Shown one piece after another: positions 19,309-31,730 of a stretch of DNA of 64,000 nt (positions are counted from its first letter, which is position 1; each line of letters opens with the position of its first letter). The DNA comes from Prototheca cutis (taxonomy: Eukaryota; Chlorophyta; Trebouxiophyceae; Chlorellales; Chlorellaceae). The notes beneath the pieces were generated by a model, which was given only the letters and a program-made list of their open reading frames with translations, was not told where the DNA came from and made no database searches. Location of the stretch: positions 2,250,696-2,314,695 of the forward strand of contig BCIH01000002.1 in NCBI GenBank assembly GCA_002897115.2, given 5' to 3'. The position numbers and the translations under genes were made by a program.

Positions 19309-19406
19309 GCCAGTCGCTCAGGGGAAAATAACGTGTTGAGAACCTAAATTTCTTCAGATTGGAATCAGCATGAGCTGGGATAAAGGCATTCATCATCACG
19401 ACCGGC
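19309..19406 (-). ncRNA. box C/D snoRNA, target unknown
   Basis: Terminal stem of 8 bp with one G-U pair (19399-19406 with 19309-19316, GCCGGTCG/CGACTGGC) next to box C TGATGA (19398-19391) and box D CTGA (19320-19317). Two internal CTGA words could be D'. Guide targets not recognised. Confidence 0.75.
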
Positions 19407-19438
19407 AGGGGGGAGAGATGGCGGTGCTCGCACCAGGA

Positions 19439-19534
19439 GGGGTCAGGAGCCGAGTTGGCTTGAGTCAATCGTCACCGCATATGCCCTGGCTGTGGGCGCT
19501 ACGACTGGGGCGACATACAAACTCATCACACCCC
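19439..19534 (-). ncRNA. box C/D snoRNA, target unknown
   Basis: Terminal stem GGGGT/ACCCC, box C TGTGATGA (19528-19522 region), C'-like GTGACGA near 19474, box D CTGA (19446-19443). No clear D'. It is the 5'-most member of the cluster found and is evenly spaced from the next two. Confidence 0.65.
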
Positions 19535-20128
19535 AGAAGAGGTAGAAACAGAGGGGAAGGACACATCCAACATCGCACGGCGCTGACCTTTGGAAAGAGA
19601 AGAAGGCGTCATGGTAGGCACGCAACGGTGCCGACCAAGTTAAACGCTGTCACATGCCGATGGCTAGAAAACCGACCACCGAAGCGATCGGGGCTGTGAA
19701 AAGCGGCGAGAAATAATGTCGGCGTGAGCGTCGCGGCCACTATATGCATGGGCGGAGGGGCGCAGGGCGCCGCTAAGAATGCCCTGGAAGAACCCCAGGG
19801 ACAAATGGGGTCCGGTCCTCCCGTTTGATTGCCGGGCGGGGCGCCCAAGGCCCCGAAACGGGAGCCTGTGCCACCCCCGCATGCGGTTGTCGAGTGGACT
19901 GGTCACAAGTATGGTCCATTGCGACGGGGATATATTTGCATGTAGCATGCCTTGAGTCAGACGGATGGCTACTGGATAGACTTTGGGCGTGACCGAGACT
20001 GTGGGCCCGGTCAGAGATGCCTGGTGGAGAACCTCGAGGGCGATGTAAGCATCGCGGGGATGTGCTGCCAGGGGGATATTCCAGAATCCATTTTTTACAA
20101 AGCAATCACAGCCCACAAATTCTTGCAG
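19535..20128. other. divergent upstream region
   Basis: Between the 5' end of the minus-strand snoRNA cluster and the first recognised exon of the plus-strand DnaJ gene. It should contain both promoters and a short first exon of the DnaJ gene, which I could not place. Confidence 0.5.
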
Positions 20129-20717
20129 GACGCCTCAGTGTGGCGTGAATGTTGACCGGGCGCGCAATGTGCTGGGCTTGGGCCCAGGCCAGGAGACAAA
20201 CCCCGCCACCCTCCGGCAGCGCTTCCTGCAGAGGGCCATCCGCGTCCACCCGGATAAGAACAGCAGCCCCGGTGCAGCAGAGGCCTTTGCCGAGCTGAAG
20301 AATGCCTACGATGTGCTGCTGCGCAACGAGCTAGGAGGCACCGCCGCACGGGCGGAAGCCGCGGAATCCAGCAGAGCCCTCGCTGTGTTGCTCCGTGCCC
20401 TGACAGGCAATCTGCGGGACGAGGCCTTGGAGTCGGAGCTTGTTGCACTGGGAGTTCACCGCCCACCAGCGGGCTTTGGCGTGGAGCCGGGGGTGAGGTT
20501 CGATGCCCGGCTGCCGGCACCTTTCTTTGATGGAGTGGGCGACGATGAAGATGACGACGTAGCAGCAGGTGCCACGGAGCCTGGGCGGGATGCTGAGGAC
20601 ACGCCGCGTGTCTCTGGGGCTGCGGAGCGTGCACTGCGCGCTGCCTTTGCCGAGGCGGGGGTCGCGTGGTCTGACGAGGAGGAGGACGCACGGGTGGTTC
20701 CTGTCGATGAGGACTGA
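20129..20717 (+). CDS. DnaJ (Hsp40) co-chaperone, first exon not found
   Basis: J-domain proteins stimulate Hsp70 ATPase activity. The exon follows a TTCTTGCAG acceptor and opens with a J-domain: VDRARNVLGL, LRQRFLQRAIRVHPDKN with the essential HPD triad, and AFAELKNAYDVLLRN. The remaining 110 residues are Ala/Glu-rich with an Asp/Glu run and carry no Gly/Phe or zinc-finger region, so it is a short class C type. The exon starts in phase 2, so a small upstream exon with the ATG is needed; it was not identified. Location in the cell cannot be told. Confidence 0.8.
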
Positions 20718-21342
20718 CCCAGGGTGGTTTCCATGCCACGGGGATGGCCCTGGTCATCCCAGCATAGCCGACGCCGTTGTGTTACAGTGCACTGGACGAT
20801 GCCCCAATAGCACTCTTCCACTGCTTGGCAAAGTACCGACTCTTCAAGGCCACCACGCAATTAGATGGATGTACTGCGCCGCCGCAGCAGCACGCGGCCA
20901 GCGCAAGACTGGGGAGCACACGTTATTCGACCACAGGCAATGGAAACAGCGGGAGCAGAAACGAGCACTCCGACAATTGGCATATTGGCCTTCGGCTGGA
21001 GTTTGGAAGCAGCGGGTGGGAAGTTCGTTTGTTCCTGGGTGCCACACTCAAAACTGGGGCCGTGGCAAGGACCATCGGGAGGGAGGGGAGAGTGGCTTGT
21101 TGGTTTTCTGCCGGCGTGCCTGGACACCGCTTCCATGCATGGGTGCACCCCATCGGGGGTTGACAGCAATGGAAGGAGAGGCGCACAGGCAAACTTGCTG
21201 ATTGTAAAACTGGCCTTTCCTTGTGCGTCAGGTGTGGACGATGACGGTGATGATGTATGCACAAACCCCACAGTGCACGAGAACAACCCAATGAACATGT
21301 AAGACCTCCCCACCCAGATAATTGATCGATGAATCAATCAAA
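20718..21342. other. convergent 3' flanks
   Basis: Between the stop of the DnaJ gene and that of the NAD kinase gene. Expected to hold both 3' UTRs. No gene seen. Confidence 0.6.
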
Positions 21343-24300
21343 CTAGTGGTGGATGGTGCCGTCATGTCCAAAGCTGAGTGTCTGGGTCTCGGGGCCCTTG
21401 ACCTCATGGACCCCCTGCAACACGCGCGAGTTCCAGTTGAGTCCGTCCCGGACGGATCTGAACCAGTCGTTGCTGGCGTCGATGGCGCAGACCGTGGGCA
21501 CGGGCCACTGACTGGCGCGGACAGCGACGCCGTCGCCCGGCCTCAGGCGCGCGCGATGCTTGCCGTCGAAGTTGGCAAACGCTCCACTTCGGGCGTCGGG
21601 CGGGACAAGGATGGTCAGCGTGACGTGCTCGGGAAAGACCAGCGGCCGTGAGCTCAGGGTGTGTGGGCAGATGGGCGTGAACAGCAGGCACGGCACGCCT
21701 GGGTGCACCATGCTGCCGCCCGCCGCGAGGTTGTACGCGGTCGACCCCGTGGGCGTCGCCACAATCAGCCCGTCGCCCTGCACCACCGTCACAAAAGCGC
21801 CATCTGCATAGACGTGCAGGTTTGTCAGGTTGGGTGCCGTCCCCCGATCAATCACCAGCTCGTTTAGCACGATGAGCGGCGGGGAATGGCACGCCCGCCG
21901 GGTCGTCCGCGGCCCGATGCCCACGGCGGGGCCCGCCGCCAGGCTGCCATCCTCGCCCCGCGCCGCGCGGATAATTGTACCCTGTTCGTTTTTTGCATTT
22001 GGATTGCTTTCCTTGTTTGTCATTATTTTTGAAATTCATGTCGTCGTTGCTTGGAAGCGTATGCGCGTGAGATCCTCAACAAGATGTCATCTCGCGACCC
22101 CATCCCAGACAGACCCCCTCATCCCCAAACCCCCACCCACCCACCCAAGCCAAGCACGCACGCACCGACCGACCTGGAAGCGGTGGCGGAGCATGATGGG
22201 AAATCCGTGCGCGGTGGACACGGCTCGGGAGAGCACCGTCTCCATGCGGGCCATGGCAAAGGGCGTCATGAAACCCAGCGACCCCATGGCAAACGACAGG
22301 ATGGGCGGCACCGCAGCCTCTCCAAACAAGGCGCATGTCCAGAGCAGCGTGCCGTCCCCGCCCAGCGTCACCACGAGATCAATAGCCGCCGCCACGTCCT
22401 CGGGCATGGGCGCGGGACCATCCACGTTGGACAACGTCGTCGTCGTGGTGTCGGGGGCCTGGGCGTCCTCGGGCTCGTCGCTGCTGGGCAGCGACGAGAC
22501 TGACGATGAAGGCGTCGGCGCCCCGCTGCTGCCGCCCAGCGGGCACGCAGCAGATGCATTATTCGTCGCGGCACTGCTCGCCGCTCCTCCGCCGTGTGCC
22601 CGTGCCCGTCCATGTTCCGGCTGCGGTTGCGCACAGGGTCCACGTTTTTCCCAGGCGGGCTGGGGCGTCCAGGTGTGGAGCTGAGAGTCGACATCGATGG
22701 CTTCGGCGACGAGACGGGGCAGCGACGTCGACGCGCCCGGGGTCGCGCCTGCGAGCGCCGGCCGTGGCGGCCGACCGCGTGGCGGCTCGGGCGACGCCGG
22801 CGTCCCCGGCCGCGACCACGCGCTCGGCGGCACGCCGGCATGATGATAATATGGCGTCCCGGGGACAAACACCACATGTTGGTGCTGGTGCTGGTGCGGG
22901 TGGGTTTGCAGCGTCGATGACGCTACCGCCGGGGAGGACAGCGATGGAGGTGTCGCCGCATTTCTTGGGCTGCTACCACTGGCGGTGATGGTAGTGCTTC
23001 CACCGTCGACCTGCAGGGGCAGGCGAGGCACCGTGGCGTCGCCGCAGGGCGTCGGGATGACCGGGTCGGCGGGGTTTGAGATGCCATCGCTGTCGGCATT
23101 TCCATCGTCGACATCAGCCATCTGTGCCAGTGCGCTGCGCACGCTGCGGCTGATGTCGTCGTAGATGGCGGGCTCCAGGTAGACGTGCATGCCGCGGTGC
23201 AGCAGCCACAGGATGGCCTCGACGGTCTTGGCGTACGCGCCGCACCCTGGTTTTGCGGAAACGAGCGCGGTGCGAGGAGGGCTGAGCCAATGGAGTTTGA
23301 GATGAGCGCCCGTGGCACGCCAGGCGGCCTCCTGCGCGTCGTCCAGGGACGAACCCAGCGCGTCCCCCAGCGACTCGAGCATCGGCTGGGAATCGCTGGG
23401 AATCATGCCCAGTCGCGACGTCGACGTCACTGACGGTAACGTAAATGCACCGTCTTTGCCGCGGCGCGAGCGAGGCACCGCAGCGACGAGCTTGAACCGT
23501 GCGCGGCCGGGCTGCTGTGCGCGGGAGGCACCCGACCCGCCGGACGTCCGAGGGGGCCCCGGCATCGCGCGCCGCGCGCTGGCCGCCCAACTCTGTGCCA
23601 GCGCCACTGAGACCGCCGCGGCCGCTGTGGCCCCGACGCCCGCCGACCCATCGTCTGCAAGGCTCACCTCCCGCTCATACCGCCGCCGCCGCTGCTGCTG
23701 GCCGACGGAGCGGGGCTGGTGTGCCCCGGAAGAGGCACCTCCACCGGGCACCTCTAGCGACGACTGCGGGGACCCCAGCGCCGAGGCAGCGGGCCCCCGC
23801 TGCCACAGGTGTTGAGGCGGCGACGAGCCCAAGGTCAGCGGCTCCCTTGTCGACGTCACGCCACCGTTGGACAATCTCGAAGCCCCGGGCGGGAGCACGC
23901 AAACCCCTCCAGTCGCCGTAACTGCACCACCCACGCCACCACTGCCGCGCACATCATCCACGTCGCTGTCACTGAGGCTGTCGTCGGAGTCATCGTCCGC
24001 GGTCGACGAATCGAATGACGCACTGCCCCCCCGCATCGTCCTCCTCCTGCTTGCCGCTGCGTTCATCTCCCCCCCATCATTATCATTGTCGCTGTCTCCA
24101 TCGTCGCCCCCCACCTCGCTGAGCGTGCTTTCCTGCAGCCGCAGCGCGCGATCCAGCATCTCCCGCAGTCGACCCAGCGGAAGAACGCCGTCCCGCTCGC
24201 CTTGCTCCAGTTCGGCCACCGTGGCACGAAGCTCTGCCAACTCGGTGCGTTGGGCTTGCAGCTGCTGCTGCACGTCCAGAAGTCGGCCGCCCAGGGGCGT

Positions 24301-24880
24301 GGTGTGGCGCCGCGCCGGCCACACCGCGCTCATCGCGCTTCGGTCCAGCCCTAGAGCCGCGACACTGGAGGTACTGGCGGCGAGCATCGCCCGAGCGTCG
24401 TCCAGTTGGCGTTGCAGCTCCATCCGCCGCTCCTGCTCCTCCCGTACACTGTTTGTGGTGGGGTTGCATGGCGAGAGGGTTTACGTGGGTGTGCCAGGTA
24501 AAGCAAGACATACGGACAGCCAGTTGCATTGGGATTACGCCAGAAAGAGGCACGAATCTGCTCTCCGTACTCGCCCTGGTTCAATCAAAAGCCCAGCGCA
24601 TGCTCGTCAAGACCAGTCCCAGAGCCAATGACCCAACTCCCCAAACAAACCAGCATCACCCCAACGTACATGGCCTCCAGCTGGTGCACTCTGGCCTTGT
24701 GGGCCTCGCAGTCCGCGGCAGCCTGGTCACTCTGGCTGTGGGCCTGGCGCACGGCCCTTTCCAGCTCTGTGCGGAGGGATGCAACGGCATGATACCAACA
24801 TGTGTGACCGCTGCGTGGACGGTGCGAGTCATGGGAGGCCTCATACCTTGGAGCGCCTGGTCGAGGTCAGTCAGCCCCAT
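21343..24880 (-). CDS. NAD kinase with long N-terminal extension, about 1014 aa
   Basis: NAD kinase phosphorylates NAD to NADP. Exons 24880-24847, 24766-24670, 24448-22174 and 21981-21343 join with every phase closing. The start MGLTDLDQALQ is the only ATG in frame with exon 2. Residues 10-110 are a Glu/Gln/Ala-rich coiled coil. A long Ser/Gly/Pro-rich region follows. The kinase core is split between the last two exons: VTLGGDGTLLW (GGDG motif), GSLGFMTPF, RHRFQ, then LIVATPTGSTAYNLAAGG and the conserved VHPGVPCLLFTPICPHTLS. The C-terminus ends SFGHDGTIHH. The core matches the family well; the first 500 or more residues are unusually long. No transit peptide is obvious. Confidence 0.92.
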
Positions 24881-25345
24881 GGCGCTGCAGGTCCCGCCTC
24901 CACCACGCCCAGAGCTCGGTGTCGGCGACGGAGGGACAAACTACTTGAACACGTGCATGGCAGAGGATCGACCAAATCAGGCAGACAAGGGGACAGGGGA
25001 CTGGGTTGGGCTCTTGACCGGCTATTGCCAGATCACTCGTACGCTGACCCAAGCCGGGCGGACACTCAGCTCTGGGCTGGTCCTCCAGGAGTCCAGTGCG
25101 CATCCCCATTGCCTGCGATGAGCATTGTTGGGCATCCCGACTCCCTGACCCTCTCCAAAAAGCATTTACCGTGTGAGATCACTTTGTAGCAGCCCCGCTT
25201 GTCCCGAGAGGCGCAGTTTTGTCCTGAGGAAGCACCCCGGTTTTTTCGGGGGGCAACGTGCTCCCACCGGTGCTGGCCCCAGGCCCGGGATCGCCGGGCG
25301 CCTGTGCAGGGGAGGCCCCCCAGCTCAACACCTGGCCTTGGTGGG
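24881..25345. other. divergent promoter region
   Basis: Separates the start codons of NAD kinase (minus) and VPS29 (plus). No gene recognised. Confidence 0.6.
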
Positions 25346-26703
25346 ATGTTGGTGCTTGTGGTAGGCGACCTGAACATCCCGCACAGAGCTCCGGACCTGC
25401 CGGAGAAGTTCAAGGCCCTGCTGGTGCCTGGCAAGATCCACCACGTCCTGTGCCCTGGCAATCTCTGCAACGAGGTGGGTGTTTTGGCGTGTCTGGCGCA
25501 CTTGCCAAGACGCATGTGCTTGACAACGGTGGGCTGTTGACTGGGGAAACTGAGTGGTGCATGGCCTGCACACGAGCCAACTGTGGCGCCGTGACCGGCG
25601 ATGGCCTGCGCGCGATCTAGCGGTGTTGGGCCCAGCTGCACCTGCCTCATGGCCTGTCGGCGGGCATCCAACCATGCATGTGCTGTCATGGTGGGTGCTG
25701 GTGCTGCATGGGATGCAAGCCTGCTTACAGGCCCAACCCGCAGACCCACCTTGCTTGCCCTCCACTCACCTACCCAACTCGCTGCCCCTGAGACACGCAT
25801 AGAAATAAATAACAACCCCTTCACCACCAGGGGACGTATGACTACCTCAAATCTATCTGCTCCGACGTCACGGTCACGCAAGGAAACTTTGACGACAGTA
25901 ACCGCTGGCCAGACACAGCGGTGCGCCCGAGGGGTGGTCGGGATGGCCCAGGCCTTGGTGAAAATTTTTTTGGCGATGCTCCGTTGTGCTCCCTTTCAAG
26001 GTCAGCTGGGCCTGTGCCTGCGAGCACATCCAAATGCATCCACCAATGACGCACAACCGACGCCCCAGGTGCTGACATTTGGCGAGGTGCGCGTGGGCCT
26101 CTGTCACGGTCACCAGATCGTTCCCCCGGGCAACAGGGCCGTGACGGCCGCCCTGCAGCGCAAGCTGGACGTGGACGTGCTGATTCTCGGCGCCACGCAC
26201 AAGTTCCAGGCGTACCGGCACGAGGGCCGGTTTGTCATTTCTCCAGGGTCTGGCACGGGAGCGTTTACGCCTGGCCTGCCCAAGCCCACTCCGTCGTTTG
26301 TCCTCATGGACATCAATGGGCCCAGGGTAAGCACCGGGGCGGAAAAGGTGTTGATGATGCCGATCTTTTGCTTCGTTCTTGTTGTCATTATTTTCTGGGA
26401 GTGCGTTTGTTGGCCTAGTAGAAATGATGGAGTTTTCTCGCTTGCCAGGGCATGATTGATCCCTTGCAGAGGGATGCTTCCATGCCCTGTCATCCATGCA
26501 TGGTGATGGGCCACCAATCATTCACTGCCGCTTCCATGCTCGCCTTTTAGTGTTCAACCATGATGACCTCCCTTTTTATACTCTCCACACTCATCCGCTC
26601 ATTCCCATAGGTGACGGTGTTTGTGTATGAACTTGTGGATGGCGAGGTCAAGGTGGACAAGATCGAGTTTACAAAGCTGGCGGCTCCGGCCAGGGAGTTG
26701 TAA
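25346..26703 (+). CDS. VPS29: VPS29 retromer subunit, 189 aa
   Basis: VPS29 is the phosphodiesterase-fold subunit of retromer, which recycles cargo from endosomes to the Golgi. Exons 25346-25474, 25831-25920, 26069-26326 and 26611-26703 all join in phase 0. The protein begins [14 protein letters not shown] and shows the family blocks [54 protein letters not shown] and VDKIEF. Compared with human VPS29 the NPHR/H site residues and the GH(T/Q) metal-site region are conserved in position, with N replacing H at the GDLxIPHR site. Length equals the family norm. Confidence 0.96.
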
Positions 26704-26935
26704 TGTGCCGCCGCGGATGAGTTCACCCGCTGTTGGGTGTGCCACGCCCGTGCCAGGCACTGACTGGCAGCGGGAGAATATGTACATTTGTAAAACGGTC
26801 ACACCCACACGAATGGGAATTTGTATCTCGTCGTGCTGCGAAATGCAGCCCATCAAACAATCGCTGTGGTCAAGTGCAGCCCCCGATCATTCCTATGGAC
26901 AAGGCAAGGAACTTGACTTTGCGGCGGTGCGCCGG

Positions 26936-29900
26936 TCAAGGTTCCTCTGCCAGCGCGGCATCGTAGGCATCGTGGGCTGCCTCGGCCACTTCATCAGACA
27001 CCCAGAGACTGTTGAGCTCCAGCACCATTCCCAAAAAGTCCTCGTCCATGTCCGCCTGCTGCCGCGCCACCTCGGCGTCCACGTCGTCCCGGGTGTAGAG
27101 CTGGAGGCCGGCAGTTGCTGGGCCCAGACCCATCGTCAAGTCGCGCCGGTCCATTCCGCTGCCGGTCGGGCCGGTCGTCGACATGATGCCGCTGTCGCTC
27201 TCTGTGTGTGCTGGCGGAACCGCCGGAACAGTTCTTAAGCCGGTTGCCAAGGGGGTATCGGCGGCTGCTGCTGCTGCCACATTGTCGCTCAACAAGTGCC
27301 CGCTCACGCCCCGGGGCACCGCCGCCGCCACCGCTCCTGGACCACCACTGGCATTCTCACCACCACGACTGGCAACACCTGTCCCACGACCGACGAGGGC
27401 ATCGGTGCCCTGGGCGGCGGCGGCCAGGACGCGTCGAGCCCGAAAGGCTGGCCAGGCCAGCGGCTCGAGCTTGAGGTACGTCAGCAGGTCCTCAAAGTCG
27501 GCCCGAAGGAGCAGGTCGCCCTCGGCCTCGGCCAGCACGCACAGCGCCACCGCCAACAGCGCGTCCGAATCATTCCGCAGGAGCAGCAGGTCCAGCACGC
27601 GGCATGCAAATGCCACAGGGAAGGGACAGGCAAAGGCCGTCAAAAACCACTGACTCGCAAATAGCACGGGGACCACGCCATGCGCCTGTGTTTGTGTGGG
27701 GGGGGGGGTGTTCGGAGATTCGTTTCGCGTGCTGTTCTTTCTGTTTGCCTTTGTATTGGCACCCACTCATACGCATGGATACAGCGACCCCTGCCCCGTA
27801 CCTCGAGGTGTCGTTTGAGGCGGGGCAGGTGGATGGCCATGAGCGCGTCAAACCGTGCGAGTTCGTGCTTGAGGCCCGCCAGACCGGGGAGGTAAAACCG
27901 GCGCAGGTTGGCGCCATCTTGGCCAAGCAACCGGCAAAAGACCGCGAATGCCGCGTGCTCGGGCACGTAAAACAGAACCAATCCGGCGACAAAGCCCATG
28001 CCCTGGCAGTACCCCACTTCCAGGTCGTGCAGACTGTAGGCCTTGAGCACGCGGAACAGCGCCTGCTGGCCCTCCTCGCCACAAAAGTGAGCGTACTCGG
28101 GATACGTCCGATGAATGTCCCGTCCAATCACCTCGTCAATCTCCTCCTGCCCCAAACTGTGCATGCGCATGCGTGCGTGTGTGGGTGGGTGGGGTGGGGT
28201 GGGTGGGGGGGGGGTTCATTATGTGGCTGTGGGTGTGTTCACTGGCATGCAAACGTGCATCTTGGCAGCAAGAACATTGACCCACCAGAATGACGCGCCC
28301 AAATGACTCTCAACCGACAAACATACCTAATCTGAAGCAACGTCGAGTAGCGGTCGTCTGGGGCGTGGTCGAGCGGGATGGGAAACTGTTGCGCCATCAT
28401 GGCCGCCATGAGCGAGTTCCGAAAGGCCTCGCGGTCCAGGCTCCATGGCGGCATCGACGCGACGGCCTTGAGCAGTGCGGCGCCCTCGGCCGCGCCGGCT
28501 GCGCCGCCGTCCTCCACCACCTCCCACTCGCCCTCGGCATGGGACAGCTCGCGGCCACCAGCGTGCAATGGACCCAGCCCCGATCGGGAGGGCGGGCTGA
28601 TGCTGCGAATCATGTCCGGCGAGGGAGGCAGCTCCTCTGTCCTCGGCGTCCCAGGAACGGCTTCGCTGACTCCACTGCCCGCAACACCGTGACCTGAAAG
28701 CTCCAGGTCCACTGTCAACCCTGAATTTAAGAGTCCAGAGTGCTCGGGTGTCGCAGGCGGCGTGCTGCCTCCTCCGGGGTGTGGTGGCAGTGAGGACTGT
28801 GGGGTCAGGCCGCCAGCGCCGGAGGTCTCTTCTCCCGTCACTGTGGCCTCGCCATTCAGGTTGTCAGAGTCAGCAGCACCTTTAGAAAGCGCCGCATTGT
28901 TGTCAGCAGGCAGTGCCTCTTCCGCTAAAGTATCTCGAAGATTCGAACCTTCGACAGGCTCTGTGTCAGTGGCAGGGACGTGTCTTCCGCGACTGCTACC
29001 TCCCGGCGACCAGGCGCGGTGGTCGATAGCGGTTCCGAGATCAACGTGGTCCTCGAGACAAGCCCTGTCCTCGTTGTCGCCACCGCTGGGCTTTGCACCA
29101 GTGGCTGGAAGGTCAGCACCCATTTCACCAACTTCAGAGCTGTCGCTGGTCTCAAGGTCTCGGCCCTCGATGCCGCCAGCAGAGTCGTTACGGTCGTTGG
29201 CCGGTGCGTCGTCGGCAGTCCCATCATCATCATTGACACCGGCAACCCTTTCATCATCGTCAGTCTCCCTCACAGTGCCAATCTGTCCAGAGTTCAGTGC
29301 CACATACTGGATGCTCAGCTCCGGGTGCTCCAGCAGTGCCATCCACAGCCGAGACCGAAGCTCCTGGGGTGCATCCTCGTACACCTGGAATCCCACCTGC
29401 ACGTCCACCGGTGCGGATTTTTCTTCCTGCATGGGTTGGTGCATGGTTGATGGGTATCTGCATCACAAGTAATCAGATGACGCCCAAAAGGGGGGTGTTT
29501 GGATGCGCTGAATGGAGGAGGCTGTGTGGCGTCCTGTCGAGAACCCCCCCCCCCCCCCACCACGCGTACCAGCACCTCCCCTCATGCAAGCGAACACCAT
29601 CACGAGGCTGCACAGACTGCTTCCAGCACCAGGAACGTTAACATGTACCATGCCACATGCCCACACGCACCTTGACGAGGCCGGCAAGGCGCTCCTCCTC
29701 GATGCGCTTCTGGATCCTCACCAGCGCAGACCTGAGGTGCTTGGGCCCCGCCTGCAGCGTCTGCACGCCGGCACTGACCCCGGTCTGGACGCCCTTCAAG
29801 CCCCGGCTGGCGCCCTCGCTCAGCACCTTGGCACCTTGCTTCCGCAGCTGGCCGTCCGCCAGCAGCATGCTCGCCGAGGCAGCCGTGCGGGCCAGAGCCT

Positions 29901-29994
29901 CCCCAAGCCCCGAGGCCAGCCCCGCGAGGCGTCCGCCAAATGTCCTTGGGCTCGTCTCGTCATCCTGGTAATCCCCCAACAGCGCTGAGTCCAT
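26936..29994 (-). CDS. TBC-domain Rab GTPase-activating protein, 842 aa
   Basis: TBC proteins switch off Rab GTPases in vesicle traffic. Exons 29994-29671, 29426-28327, 28156-27802 and 27685-26936 join with all phases closing. Exon 1 encodes an Ala/Gly-rich helical region ending in IEEERLAGLVK. Exon 2 starts the TBC domain (EDAPQELRSRLWMALLE) and then has a 250-residue disordered, Thr/Asp/Ser-rich insert before LDHAPDDRYSTLLQI. Exon 3 has the arginine finger IGRDIHRTYPEY and glutamine finger EVGYCQGM, both intact, so it should be active. Exon 4 gives VLFASQWFLTAFACPF and VLDLLLLRND, then a Gly/Ala-rich tail. It lies beside VPS29 and near VPS11, both endosomal. Confidence 0.93.
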
Positions 29995-30365
29995 GGGAGG
30001 CCGTAGCACGCTGGGGCAAGCCTGTCTAAGATCACTTCTCCGCCCCGTCCGGAGAGCCGCAAGGGCTTGGATGCACCATCACTGCATGGTGGATACTCTA
30101 CACGAGGTGTAGTAAACAGACACCAGTGCTTTGCTGCTGGGTCGACAGCTGTACTCCTCTGCATCCGGGCCATGGTACCACGAGGGCCCCAAGCTTAGCT
30201 TCCGGCGATGGCACATCTCGGGGATTTCACACTGCAGCCCTGGTGCACGACGCTGGCCAGTTAACCCGCACCATAGCAGAGGGCAATGCGTGCTTCAAAT
30301 CTCACACGAACATACATCAGTCTTGTTTCGGATGAGAATCGGTTCCCGCGTGCTCCACTCGGCGC
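29995..30365. other. divergent promoter region
   Basis: Between the TBC gene start (minus) and the F-box gene start (plus). Nothing else recognised. Confidence 0.6.
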
Positions 30366-31412
30366 ATGAGTGAGGGCAGGCGGCATTCTCTGGCTGCACC
30401 CTTGTCCCTGACCACCCTTCCCGATGGTGTGCTCGAGCACATCCTTGCCAGATGCGATCTCCTGGACGTTTTGCGGGTCTCTAGCACTTCAAGTCGGCTA
30501 AAGTGCATCACATGGTGGTCGGGCAAGGTCTGGGAAGCCCTCTGGGGCACCCAGTTTGGCGACCCGCCGCCGGCCCTGGCATCGTTGGATGGATTGCTTG
30601 AGCACCAGCGCGCAGGGCCTGCTCCGGGGCCTGCGTATCTGGCCTTCAAGGCCCGATGGGTGGCCGCTGGCAGGGAAGAGGCGCTGCGCCGCAGGGCACG
30701 TCTGGCAGCCCTGGTGGCGAGAGAGCAGGTCCTTCAGAAGGAGCTGCATGCACTCAAGCGGTCTGAACGGCACGAGATCAAGCTCCAGCGGAACCTGACG
30801 AACCGGCTTCATGACCTGCAGATGCAAATGTATGTGTGAGCGCTTGGCGGGAATGAATCTGTGCGGGATTTTGTGCGTGCAGCGGCAGGGAAGAGGGGGT
30901 TCTGTTGCTCGCTCGAGGCAATGTTGCAACGAAGCACGGCGCGTGTAAGGTGATGATATGCTTATTTCATGCCCGCAATCAACCACACAGGTCGCAGGCC
31001 CGCCGACAAGAGGCCAGGCAAGACCTCTGGCTTCCCACTGCTGTGCAAGAAGCATTTGGGACGACGGTTATCCAGCTCCCTCACAATGTCCGTTTTGGTT
31101 TGTTGCATTATTGGGATGGCTCGCTGTGTATCATCCCACCATTTATTTCACAGGGGGCTCTTGCTTGGGAAAGGCATCGCTCCTGTGTTCGATGCAATGG
31201 GACCACAATCCATGGTGGTTACCTTGTCGTGCCGCTGCAAGACACGATGGTCTTCCCACGTCGTTATGCAACAGGCGGAGATGATGGAACGAGAGCTGCG
31301 GCAGCAGGTGGGCGTGAGTAATCTGGAGCTCCAGAAACTGCGGAACCGAGTCGCAGGGGCCAGGCAGCGCCTGACAAGCGTACAGCGCAAGCTCGCAGCG
31401 CTGCGGCCATAA
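30366..31412 (+). CDS. F-box protein with C-terminal coiled coil, about 201 aa
   Basis: F-box proteins recruit substrates to SCF ubiquitin ligases through Skp1. The first exon starts MSEGRRHSL and has an F-box near residues 15-60 (LTTLPDGVLEHILARCD, VLRVSSTSSRLK, W at the end). It then becomes a long Arg/Glu/Leu-rich helix (AREQVLQKELHALK). The last exon (31275-31412) is again coiled coil (MMERELRQQ, LELQKLRNRV) ending LAALRP. The intron donor is ambiguous: GTATGT at 30830 is the better site but leaves phase 2, while GTGTGA at 30834 gives phase 0 and matches the acceptor at 31275. A small middle exon is the alternative. Confidence 0.65.
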
Positions 31413-31730
31413 CTAAAGGCGGGGTGCTGAATTGACGGCAGTTTTCCCTGTCGCTGAGCGTGAATTTCGCTGTGACTAGCTGCCTGTGTAGTGGTGTCCA
31501 CCTGAGATGGTGCTGCCTGGAGGGCATCTCTCCTCTTTTGAAATTGCTTTCCTCGACTGTCGGCAGTCAACACACTACATGCGTCGTGTCACTGGTCGAC
31601 AATGAAATTGCAAAGGTAAAACAGGGCCCATACCCAGCATGAGCAGGCGGAATCATCGCGGGCAGCTTGAAGGCGTTTAGCCTGTGACGAGCGACAGGTG
31701 CGCACGCCTTCCAGACCGTCCATAACACCA
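31413..31730. other. convergent 3' flanks
   Basis: Between the F-box stop and the ESS2 stop; presumably both 3' UTRs. No gene seen. Confidence 0.6.

Noticed and set aside
16095..19534. CRISPR array suggested by regular 125-130 base spacing
   Set aside because: Repeats are degenerate, units contain snoRNA boxes, and the genome is eukaryotic.
28940..28956. tRNA B-box-like GGTTCGAATC on the minus strand
   Set aside because: It lies in an open TBC coding exon, has no A box at the right distance and no cloverleaf.
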